A stretch of 64,000 nucleotides of DNA from Massilia sp. WG5 (GTDB lineage: Bacteria; Pseudomonadota; Gammaproteobacteria; Burkholderiales; Burkholderiaceae_D): contig NZ_CP012640.2 in NCBI RefSeq assembly GCF_001412595.2, positions 2,418,001 to 2,482,000 on the forward strand. Reading direction: 5' to 3'. Shown in pieces: positions 7,468-14,796 of this stretch. The stretch's first letter is position 1. The number at the start of each line of letters is the position of its first letter. The position numbers were made by a program, and so were the translations under genes. The notes below the pieces were generated by a model, which saw only the letters and a program-made list of their open reading frames with translations, had not been told where the DNA came from and did no database searches.

Positions 7468-8966
7468 GACGGCTCTTCCAGGTTCCAGCCGCGGATCCGG
7501 TTCCAGTCTGGGTGGTGCAGCCACAGACGATTGGCATACACGAAGGGCAGGCACTCGAGCGGACGCGACAGGCGTGCGATCTCGTCGAGGATGACGTTGC
7601 GCCGGCCTATCCATTCGACGGTGGTGCGGGCGATCACGCGGTCGGCCAGCGCGTCTTCCGCGCGGCCGGTGTATTTGTGGAAGCGCAGCACCAGCCCGCT
7701 GGGCTGGCTGCGGTTGTTGTTGAAGCTGCGCAGCAGCGGCAACACCAGCGAATCGTCTTCGGCCTGGTCTTCGACGTGCTCCCCTAGCCAGGGTTCGTCG
7801 ATGACAGGATGGCCGCGCCGGAACAGCAGGTTGGCGAAACCCAGGCGCGCGCCGTCGATCGGCTCGCGCTGCGGGCGCTCGACGCCCAGTTCGAGGAAGC
7901 AGTAGGACTGGCCGTCATGCCCGATCAGCCACATGCGGCCGTCGCGGCTCAGGGTCGGGCCGCCGAACTGCAAGCGCGCCAGCCAGGTGTCGGGCCAGGG
8001 CAGGAAGCGCGGCGCCTCGCCCGGACGCCACAGCAGCTGGCCTTCGTCGTGCAGCCAGGACAGCTGGCCGTCGTAGCCGATCGGCCGGCTCCAGCCGGAC
8101 AGCGGCAGCGCGCCGCATTCGTATTGCGGGCCGGGGGCCAGGTCGGGGTCGAGCGTGGACAGCAGCAGCACCCCGGCATTCCCGCGCACCAGGCAGGCGA
8201 GCTGGCGCCGCATCTGGCCCGGCGCGGCCACGAGCGGGGCGGCCAGCACCGGTTCGAGGCGGTAGGATTCGTTGATCGGGTTGATCCACAGGCGGTACAG
8301 GCCCTGGGCGGCCGGCACCAGGCCGACTTCGCCGCGGCGCGGCTCCAGCGCCGGCAGCCAGCCGTAGTCGGAAGCGCCGAAGCGCAGGTCGGCGCTGCCC
8401 TCTTCCGGCACCAGCACGTGCCACGCCTCGCCCAGCGGATCCCAGTACTGCAGCACGCCGCGTCCCGGCGCCAGGGCCAGCAGGCGCTGTTCCGGGAAAC
8501 CGTAGCCGGCGGCGATGAACATGCACTGGGCGTTCGGCGGCGGCGGCATCGACGCGTCGAAGCGGCCGATGTGCGGCGCGGCGGGACGCTCCTCGAGGCT
8601 GTCGCCGAGCGGCAGCGAGGTGACCGGCAGGCCGTGCGGCACATGGCGCGGCAACAGCTGGTCGGCATGCGGACCCCACCAGTCGGGCCGGCGCTGCTGG
8701 CGCCCGGCCAGGCGGGCCAGGGGACGGCCGCATTCGGGGCAGAAGGAAAAACCTTCGGGGTAGATGGGCGAGTGCTCGCAGCCCTCGCCGGCCTCGCCGT
8801 CGCACAGCGGCAGCGAGGCGCCGAGCAGGTGCGCGAAGTCGGCCACCCGTCCGCGCGAGTGGGCGCGCCAGTCGATCCGTCCCAGCCCTTCGCTGGCCGC
8901 CAGTTCGAACTGCCCGTTCTCCTCTTCCAGCCAGACGCTGGCCGGCGTTTCCCATCGGTATGCCAT
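7464..8966 (-). CDS. Zinc-ribbon and propeller-like protein of the tubulin-like operon
   Basis: 500 residues. The ATG at 8966 was chosen over an upstream open frame because it is preceded by a GGGGGA stretch and gives a compact start (MAYRWETPASVW). Residues 55-79 hold Cys at 55, 63, 76 and 79 (FCPECGRPL), a probable zinc ribbon. The remaining ~380 residues contain recurring short strands with W/Y-D turns (GVLQYWDPLGEAW, GQLSWLHDEGQLLW, DGRMWLIGHDGQSY), suggestive of a beta-propeller. No signal peptide, so cytoplasmic. It overlaps the vWA gene by four bases. No known family is assigned. Confidence 0.75.
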   Translation of the reverse strand: MAYRWETPASVWLEEENGQFELAASEGLGRIDWRAHSRGRVADFAHLLGASLPLCDGEAGEGCEHSPIYPEGFSFCPECGRPLARLAGRQQRRPDWWGPHADQLLPRHVPHGLPVTSLPLGDSLEERPAAPHIGRFDASMPPPPNAQCMFIAAGYGFPEQRLLALAPGRGVLQYWDPLGEAWHVLVPEEGSADLRFGASDYGWLPALEPRRGEVGLVPAAQGLYRLWINPINESYRLEPVLAAPLVAAPGQMRRQLACLVRGNAGVLLLSTLDPDLAPGPQYECGALPLSGWSRPIGYDGQLSWLHDEGQLLWRPGEAPRFLPWPDTWLARLQFGGPTLSRDGRMWLIGHDGQSYCFLELGVERPQREPIDGARLGFANLLFRRGHPVIDEPWLGEHVEDQAEDDSLVLPLLRSFNNNRSQPSGLVLRFHKYTGRAEDALADRVIARTTVEWIGRRNVILDEIARLSRPLECLPFVYANRLWLHHPDWNRIRGWNLEEPS

Positions 8967-9103
8967 TGTCCCCCGCTGTCGGATCGTCAAAAACGCCACG
9001 GCCCGCACCCATCATGGTGCCGTTATGCTTTTGGAATCATAGCGCCACCATGGGGGGCACGGCGCGCCGTTCACGAAAGGAGCGCGGGGCTGTCCTTCAC
9101 GGA

Positions 9104-9622
9104 TCAAATGGCGGGCTGTTCAGCGGAACTTCCGGCCGCGTCGACGGAAACGACCCGGCGGATTTTCCAGCCGCCGTTTTCCAGCACCATCGACAGCGCC
9201 AGCACCTGGCGCGCGCCGCCGTCCTCGCTCGCATCGCCGAGCGTGACCAGGACCTCGGCCACCCCGGCGCGCTGGCGCATGGTGGCCGCGTGCACGCCGC
9301 GCAGCCAGGCCGGACGATAGCTGGCGGACTGGGTGAAGTAGTCGATGCGCGGCAGCCGCCCGCCCTGCAGGCCTTCGACCAGGCGCGCCGCCAGGTCCTT
9401 CGCCACGTAGCGGGTGAAGGTGTCGAAGCGGTCGCTGAGCGGATCCTGGTCGGCGCCCAGGGTCTCCAGGTACCAGCCGTAGAACTCGGCCGCCACCAGG
9501 TCCGGCGCGCGCGCCCCGGTCTTGGCTTCCAGCGCCCGGGCAGGCGCGACGGCGGCCAGCAGCAGTGCCAGCAGCACGGCGAACAAGTTAAGCAGAGGAA
9601 ATTTTCCTTTTAGAATCAACAT
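9104..9622 (-). CDS. Secreted DUF3828-like protein
   Basis: 172 residues from the ATG at 9622, which has AGGAG 7 bases upstream. A signal peptide (LLNLFAVLLALLLAAVAPARA) is followed by the FYGWYLETLG motif typical of DUF3828-type periplasmic proteins and by a C-terminal strand region ending in GGWKIRRVV, an NTF2-like/YbjP-like feature. It is upstream of the tubulin-like operon on the same strand, but a 137-bp gap separates it, so it may be the first gene or an independent unit. Function unknown. Confidence 0.75.
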   Translation of the reverse strand: MLILKGKFPLLNLFAVLLALLLAAVAPARALEAKTGARAPDLVAAEFYGWYLETLGADQDPLSDRFDTFTRYVAKDLAARLVEGLQGGRLPRIDYFTQSASYRPAWLRGVHAATMRQRAGVAEVLVTLGDASEDGGARQVLALSMVLENGGWKIRRVVSVDAAGSSAEQPAI

Positions 9623-9699
9623 GATATGACTCCTGACAGCCAAACTGTGCAGCAAAGCCGATGCCCGCTTCGTGAGCTGCCGCAAGCGTCCGGCCGGCT

Positions 9700-9705
9700 T
9701 ATAAT
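9700..9705 (+). promoter_or_regulatory. Probable -10 element for the aminopeptidase-like gene
   Basis: A perfect TATAAT in a GC-rich divergent intergenic region, 29 bases before the ATG at 9734. The corresponding -35 position (CTGCCG, 17 bases upstream) is poor, so an activator may be needed. The minus-strand reading also gives TATAAG and could serve the divergent gene. Confidence 0.4.
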
Positions 9706-9733
9706 GTCGGGTTGTTGCCTATTGCCCGACGCC

Positions 9734-10783
9734 ATGAACGCCCCCGAACTTTCCGCCATCGACCTTCCCTCCTCCGCCATCGACGCCGCCGGCGCGCACC
9801 TGCGCGACGTGCTCGCGATCGCGCTCGAACACGGGCCGGGACGGCGCGCGCTGGTGGTGTTCGACCGGCGCACGGGCCTGTCGCGCGCGCTGCTCGAGGC
9901 CTACCGCCGCAACCTGCCCGACGCCGCCTTCATCGACTTCGACGCCGTCACGCCGGAGGCGGTCCTGGACGCGTTCAAGACCTATGCGCCGGGCGACCTG
10001 GTGGTGCTGGTGCAGTCGACCAACTTCCGCCTCGACGGCTTCCGCCTGCGCGTGGAACTGTTCAAGCTGGGACTGAAGGTGATCGAGCACGTGCACCTGT
10101 CGCGCATGTCGGGCGCGCAGGGAGAGCACTACATCGAGGCGCTGGCCTACGACCCGCGGTACTTCCGCGGCGTCGGCCATGCGCTCAAGCGCCGCATCGA
10201 CAGCGCGCAGCGCGCCGAGGTGCACGGCGGCGGCGACGTCCTCGTGTTCGATTCGCCCTTCGAATCGGCCAAGCTGAACGTCGGCGACTACGGCGCGATG
10301 AACAACGTCGGCGGCCAGTTCCCGATCGGCGAAGTGTTCACCGAGGCGCGCGAGCTGGAAGCCGTCAGTGGCCGCGCCCAGGTCCACGTGTTCGGCGACA
10401 CGGCCTACCTCGTGAACCGTCCGGACGCGCCCGTCACGCTGATCATCGAACGCGGGCGTGTGACCGGCGCCGAGAACGCGACGCCCGAATTCCAGCAGGT
10501 GCTGGACATCATCCGCCGCGACGAGGGCGAGGTCTGGGTGCGCGAGCTGGGCTTCGGCATGAACCGCGCCTTCTCGCGCGAGCGCCGCGTCGACGACATC
10601 GGCACCTACGAGCGCATGTGCGGCATCCACCTGTCGCTGGGCGCCAAGCACGGCGTGTACGCCAAGCCCGGCTTCAAGCGCAAGGACGCGCGCTACCACA
10701 TCGACGTGTTCGTGGTGACGGACGCGGTGTACCTGGACGGCGAGCGGGTGTATGCCGACGGGGCGTGGACGGTGGCGGCATGA
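9734..10783 (+). CDS. Aminopeptidase T-like (M29-type) metallopeptidase
   Basis: 349 residues. The family is inferred from an ordered set of potential metal ligands with M29-like spacing: E200 in NVGGQFPIGEVF, E271 in RELGFGMN, H299 in GIHLSLGAKHG, and H322/D324 in YHIDVFV. M29 enzymes are di-metal exopeptidases removing N-terminal residues in the cytoplasm. No signal peptide. The ATG at 9734 was chosen for its position after the TATAAT; an in-frame start at 9704 is possible. The stop overlaps the start of the next gene as ATGA, so the two are probably co-translated. The natural substrate might be a small amide or modified peptide, given the dioxygenase partner. Confidence 0.7.
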   Translation: MNAPELSAIDLPSSAIDAAGAHLRDVLAIALEHGPGRRALVVFDRRTGLSRALLEAYRRNLPDAAFIDFDAVTPEAVLDAFKTYAPGDLVVLVQSTNFRLDGFRLRVELFKLGLKVIEHVHLSRMSGAQGEHYIEALAYDPRYFRGVGHALKRRIDSAQRAEVHGGGDVLVFDSPFESAKLNVGDYGAMNNVGGQFPIGEVFTEARELEAVSGRAQVHVFGDTAYLVNRPDAPVTLIIERGRVTGAENATPEFQQVLDIIRRDEGEVWVRELGFGMNRAFSRERRVDDIGTYERMCGIHLSLGAKHGVYAKPGFKRKDARYHIDVFVVTDAVYLDGERVYADGAWTVAA

Positions 10784-11628
10784 TGCAGGTGCTGACCCCG
10801 GAACAGCGCGAGCGCTACCGGCGCGACGGCTACATCGTCATCCCCGGCTTCAAGACGCTGGACGAAATCGCGCGCCTGCGCGCCCGCGCCGAAGAGATCG
10901 TCGACGCCTTCGACCCGCGCGAGTCGCGCGCCGTGTTCACCACGCGCGACCAGGAAAACGCCAGCGACGCCTGGTTCCTCGGCTCGGACAACACGGTGCG
11001 CTGCTTCTTCGAGGAGGAAGCCTTCGACGAACACGGCCGGCTGAAGCAGGCCAAGGCCCTGTCGATCAACAAGATCGGCCACGCCATGCACGACCTCGAC
11101 CCGGTGTTCGATGCCTTTACGCGCGATCCGAAACTGGCAGCGCTGGCGCGTGAGCTGGGGCTGGAGCAGCCGCAGGTGTGGCAGTCCATGTACATCTTCA
11201 AGCAACCCGGCATCGGCGGCGAAGTGCGCTGGCACCAGGACGCCACTTTCTTCGACTCGACCCCGATCAGCGTGACGACCTTCTGGTTCGCGCTGGAAGA
11301 CGCGAGCATCGCCAACGGCTGCCTGTGGGTCGAGCCGGGCGGCCACCGCGGCCCGCTGCGCGAGCGCTTCCTGCGCGACGGCGACAGGATCGCGATGGAA
11401 AAGCTGGACAGCACGCCGTGGCCGGACGACTCGACCGCCGTGCCGCTGGAGGCGAAGGCCGGCAGCCTGGTGTGCTTCCACGGCCTGCTGCCGCACTACA
11501 GCGCGCCGAACAGGTCGGCGGTGTCGCGCCATGCCTTCACCCTGCACGCGACGGACGCGCGCACCGCCTATTCGCCGCGCAACTGGATCCAGCGCGACGA
11601 GCGCTTCCCGGTGCGCGGCTTCGACTGA
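10780..11628 (+). CDS. PhyH-family Fe(II)/2-oxoglutarate dioxygenase
   Basis: 282 residues, coupled by a four-base ATGA overlap to the aminopeptidase-like gene. It matches phytanoyl-CoA dioxygenase-type proteins: N-terminal QRERYRRDGYIVIPGF, iron ligands H152 and D154 (RWHQDATFF), the distal His at 239 (LLPHYSAPNRS), and a downstream Arg expected to bind 2-oxoglutarate. These enzymes hydroxylate small molecules in the cytoplasm. The full set of ligands suggests an active enzyme. Its substrate is unknown; coupling to a peptidase-like protein suggests an amino acid-like compound. It converges on the chemoreceptor gene with only three bases between the two stops. Confidence 0.85.
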   Translation: MMQVLTPEQRERYRRDGYIVIPGFKTLDEIARLRARAEEIVDAFDPRESRAVFTTRDQENASDAWFLGSDNTVRCFFEEEAFDEHGRLKQAKALSINKIGHAMHDLDPVFDAFTRDPKLAALARELGLEQPQVWQSMYIFKQPGIGGEVRWHQDATFFDSTPISVTTFWFALEDASIANGCLWVEPGGHRGPLRERFLRDGDRIAMEKLDSTPWPDDSTAVPLEAKAGSLVCFHGLLPHYSAPNRSAVSRHAFTLHATDARTAYSPRNWIQRDERFPVRGFD

Positions 11629-11631
11629 TTT

Positions 11632-13173
11632 TTATGCGAGCCTGAACACGCCGACCAGCCGCGCCAGGTTCGCGGCCTGGTCCTGCATCGCCTCCGATGC
11701 CGCCGCCGCCTGCTCCACCAGCGCGGCATTCTGCTGGGTCACCGAGTCCATCTGGCCGATCGCCTCGTTGATCTCGACGATGCCCATCGACTGCTCTTCG
11801 GTAGCGCGCATGATCTCGCCGATGATGCCGGCCACGCGCTCGACGCTGACGACGATCTCGTCCATCGTCGCGCCCGCGCGGTCCACCAGCTTCGCGCCGG
11901 CGTCGACCTTCTCCACCGAGTCGCCGATCAGCACCTTGATCTCCTTGGCCGCAGCCGCGGAGCGTTGCGCCAGGTTGCGCACCTCGGTGGCGACCACCGC
12001 GAAGCCGCGGCCCTGCTCGCCCGCCCGCGCCGCCTCCACCGCCGCGTTCAGCGCCAGGATATTGGTCTGGAACGCGATCCCGTCGATCACGGCGATGATG
12101 TCGACGATCTTCCGCGATGCTTCGTTGATCGACGCCATCGTGCCGACCACGTCGCCGACCACGCGGCCGCCCTGCGTCGCGACGCCCGATGCCGACTGCG
12201 CCAGACGGCTGGCCTCGCGCGCGTTTTCCGCGCTTTGCTTGACGGTCGCGGTCAGTTCCTCCATCGAGGCCGCGGTCTCCTCGATCGAGCTGGCCTGCTG
12301 CTCGGTGCGCGAGGACAGGTCGAGGCTGCCCGCCGCGATCTCGCTGGACGCGGTGGCGATCACGTCGGTGCCCTGGCGCACCTCGCCGACGATGCCGGCC
12401 AGGCTGTCGCGCATGGTCTTCATCGCGAACAGCAGGCTCGACTCGTCGCCCGGCCGCGTGCGGACCTCGGTTTCCAGGTCGCCCGCGGCGATGCGGCGCG
12501 CGACTTGCGCCGCAAACTCCGGCTCGCCGCCGACCGAACGCTCGATGTTACGTGCGATCAGCAGGACCAGCACCGACAGCGCGACGCCGGCCACCGCCAG
12601 CATCGACAGCGACACCGTCAGGTCCTTGTAGAAGGCGCTGTTCAGGTCGTCGATGTAGGTGCCGGTCTGGAAGGTCCAGTTCCAGTCCTTGAAGCCGTTG
12701 TCGAAGCCGAGCTTGGGCACTGGCTTCTGCTCTCCCGGCTTGGCCCACAGGTATTGGGTGAAGCCTTCGCCGTGATCGCGCACCATCGCCATCGCCTCGA
12801 CGTACACCCGGGTTCCGTCCGGATCCTTGAACGCGGCCGGGTCGGTGCCGATAAGTTCAGGCTTGAACGGGTGCATCAGCACCGCGGTCTCGCCGAGCAC
12901 GGTCAGGTAGCCGTTGGCGCCGTAGCGCAGGTCCTTGATCTGTGCCAGCGCCTGCTTCTTGGCGTCGGCGTCCGTCAGCGCGCCGGACGTGGCCAGCGCG
13001 GCGTAGTGCCTGGCGACCGACTGCGCCATGTCGCCGGCATTGTGGAGCTGCGTCTTGCGTTCCTCCAGGCGCAGCGAGCGCTGCTGCATGAGGCTGACGA
13101 CCACCACGGCCAGCAGGCAGACCCAGCTGATAACCAGGGGGAGGAAGAGTTTTGTGCGAAAGCTGAGTTTCAT
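11632..13173 (-). CDS. Methyl-accepting chemotaxis protein with single Cache domain
   Basis: 513 residues from the ATG at 13173 (an in-frame ATG 21 bases upstream is possible). Order: inner-membrane helix at ~10-30; periplasmic sCache_2-type sensor with [18 protein letters not shown] and [13 protein letters not shown]; second helix at ~190-210; HAMP region; then the long signalling hairpin with the conserved tip of chemoreceptors ([21 protein letters not shown]). No CheR-docking pentapeptide is visible at the C-terminus. It should signal through CheA/CheW to the flagellum. Ligands of this Cache group are often small organic acids. A candidate flagellar sigma promoter lies upstream. Confidence 0.92.
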   Translation of the reverse strand: MKLSFRTKLFLPLVISWVCLLAVVVVSLMQQRSLRLEERKTQLHNAGDMAQSVARHYAALATSGALTDADAKKQALAQIKDLRYGANGYLTVLGETAVLMHPFKPELIGTDPAAFKDPDGTRVYVEAMAMVRDHGEGFTQYLWAKPGEQKPVPKLGFDNGFKDWNWTFQTGTYIDDLNSAFYKDLTVSLSMLAVAGVALSVLVLLIARNIERSVGGEPEFAAQVARRIAAGDLETEVRTRPGDESSLLFAMKTMRDSLAGIVGEVRQGTDVIATASSEIAAGSLDLSSRTEQQASSIEETAASMEELTATVKQSAENAREASRLAQSASGVATQGGRVVGDVVGTMASINEASRKIVDIIAVIDGIAFQTNILALNAAVEAARAGEQGRGFAVVATEVRNLAQRSAAAAKEIKVLIGDSVEKVDAGAKLVDRAGATMDEIVVSVERVAGIIGEIMRATEEQSMGIVEINEAIGQMDSVTQQNAALVEQAAAASEAMQDQAANLARLVGVFRLA

Positions 13174-13252
13174 TTGAAGAATTCGAACGATCATTGTGAT
13201 TGACCGTTCGGTAAACGACAGCGCCAGTCCGGGCTGAATGACGCTTTGTCAG

Positions 13253-13279
13253 CAATCGGCAATTTATTTTCGTGGCTTA
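13253..13279 (-). promoter_or_regulatory. Candidate sigma-28 (FliA) promoter for the chemoreceptor
   Basis: On the minus strand the sequence reads TAAG, 15 bases, then GCCGATTG. The FliA consensus is TAAA, 15 bases, GCCGATAA. The -10 lies 80 bases before the chemoreceptor start. Match: 3 of 4 and 6 of 8. Confidence 0.5.
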
Positions 13280-13370
13280 CCAAGCAGACAATGCTTTCGG
13301 CCAAGCCTGTATGCGGCCGGAAGATCGGCCGGAATATTTGCGCTATGCCTTATGCATGATTCAAGCGGAA

Positions 13371-13398
13371 TCGACGCCGTCAAAGGCTGTGATATAAG
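13371..13398 (+). promoter_or_regulatory. Candidate sigma-70 promoter for the LplT-like gene
   Basis: TCGACG, 16 bases, TATAAG, ending 27 bases before the ATG at 13426. The -10 is good and the -35 partial. It lies in the 252-bp gap between divergent genes. Confidence 0.4.
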
Positions 13399-13425
13399 GG
13401 CAATCCAAGCACCGGAACCGATCCC

Positions 13426-14652
13426 ATGAAACCTGCCTTCTTCGCTATCGTTGGGGCCCAGTTCTTTTCCTCGCTGGCCGACAGCGCGTTGTTCATCCTC
13501 TGCGTCTCGCTGATCACGACGCTGTCGTTTCCAGGATGGATGACGCCGATGCTGAAGATGGGTTTTGTCCTCTCCTATATCCTGCTGGCTCCCTTCGCCG
13601 GCGCCTTCGCCGACATGTTTCCCAAGGGCCGGGTGATGCTGGTGACAAACACGATCAAGATGCTCGGCTGCTCGCTGATCCTGGCCAAGGCCAATCCCCT
13701 GCTCGCCTATGGCATCGTCGGCTTCGGCGCCTCGGCCTATTCGCCGGCCAAGTACGGCATCCTGGCCGAAGTCCTGCCGGCCCGGCGCCTGGTGGCGGCG
13801 AACGGCTGGATCGAGGGCACCACGGTGGTCTCGATGATCCTCGGCACCATCCTGGGCGGCCTCATTTCCGCCAACGAACACACGATCGCCTGGCTGCTGC
13901 GGGTCGCGCCCGCGCATGACGGCATCGCCGAGACGCCGGTGCGGGCGGCGGTGTTCGTGATCGTGCTGACCTATTTCGTGGCCGGCGTGCTGAACCTCTG
14001 CGTCGTGAATGCCGGCAAGCGCTATGAGAACGCGCGCCGTTCCATCCCCGCCCTGCTGCTCGAGTTCTACCGCTGCAACTCGACCTTGTGGCGCGACCGC
14101 GAGGGCCGGGTGTCGCTGGGCGTGACCTCGCTGTTCTGGGGCGCCGGCATGGTGCTGCAGATCCTGCTGCTGGCCTGGGCCAAGTCGGCGCTCGGCCTGG
14201 GCCTGGACAAGGCGGCCGCGCTGCAGGGCGTGTTCGCGCTCGGCGTGGTGGTCGGCGCCGCGATCGCCGGCAAGACGGTGCCGCTGGTGCGCTCGATGTC
14301 GGTGATGCCGGTCGGGATCGTGCTCGGCATCGGGCTGTGCGCGATGGTGTTCGTGCACACGGTGCAGGTCGCGCTGCCGCTGCTGCTCGTGATCGGCGTG
14401 CTGGCCGGGCTGTTCGTGGTGCCGATGAACGCCATCCTGCAGCACCGCGGCCACAGCCTGATGAGCGCCGGCCAGTCGATCGCGGTGCAGAACTTCAACG
14501 AGAACCTGGCCATCCTGGCGATGACGGCCAGCTATGCGATGGCGCTGCAGGTCAAGCTGGAGATGAATACGGTGCTGCTGTTGCTGGGCATTCTCGTCGC
14601 CACCACCACCATCTACCTGCGCGCCGTGGCGAACACGGATCGAGCCGCCTGA
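13426..14652 (+). CDS. lplT: Lysophospholipid transporter LplT-like MFS protein
   Basis: 408 residues with 11-12 hydrophobic helices and no signal peptide. The sequence follows the LplT group of the major facilitator superfamily: an early FFSSLADSALF, YSPAKYGILAEVLP in the first half, and GHSLMSAGQSIAVQNFNENL near the end. LplT flips lysophospholipids across the inner membrane for re-acylation. In enterobacteria its partner acyltransferase Aas is adjacent; none is seen here. It is transcribed alone and closed by a terminator hairpin. Confidence 0.85.
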   Translation: MKPAFFAIVGAQFFSSLADSALFILCVSLITTLSFPGWMTPMLKMGFVLSYILLAPFAGAFADMFPKGRVMLVTNTIKMLGCSLILAKANPLLAYGIVGFGASAYSPAKYGILAEVLPARRLVAANGWIEGTTVVSMILGTILGGLISANEHTIAWLLRVAPAHDGIAETPVRAAVFVIVLTYFVAGVLNLCVVNAGKRYENARRSIPALLLEFYRCNSTLWRDREGRVSLGVTSLFWGAGMVLQILLLAWAKSALGLGLDKAAALQGVFALGVVVGAAIAGKTVPLVRSMSVMPVGIVLGIGLCAMVFVHTVQVALPLLLVIGVLAGLFVVPMNAILQHRGHSLMSAGQSIAVQNFNENLAILAMTASYAMALQVKLEMNTVLLLLGILVATTTIYLRAVANTDRAA

Positions 14653-14673
14653 GACAGGCCGACCGCAGTAGCC

Positions 14674-14700
14674 AAAACGCCACATCCCGGCGTTTTTTTA
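14674..14700 (+). terminator. Rho-independent terminator after lplT
   Basis: Perfect 8-bp stem AAAACGCC/GGCGTTTT with a 7-base loop and a run of seven T's, 22 bases past the lplT stop. Confidence 0.88.
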
Positions 14701-14703
14701 TGC

Positions 14704-14725
14704 TTTGTAACAACCTTGTTACAAA
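14704..14725. promoter_or_regulatory. 22-bp perfect dyad upstream of the first M1 peptidase gene
   Basis: Two 10-base arms, TTTGTAACAA and TTGTTACAAA, separated by CC. AT-rich in a GC-rich genome and 72 bases before the peptidase ATG; a TTGCCC-17-TATTTT promoter-like pair starts 13 bases further on. The dyad looks like a repressor or activator site. It is absent upstream of the second paralogue. Confidence 0.55.
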
Positions 14726-14796
14726 TCAAGCGAGCCATTGCCCTAGAGCTAAGAATAGAATATTTTCTTCTTTTCAACCTCTATTGCAGGGTAAAT

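Noticed and set aside
7468..7614. A 49-residue N-terminal extension of the vWA-like protein
   Set aside because: It would lie entirely inside the upstream gene and precede the signal peptide; the GTG at 7467 gives a normal export signal and a GTGA overlap.
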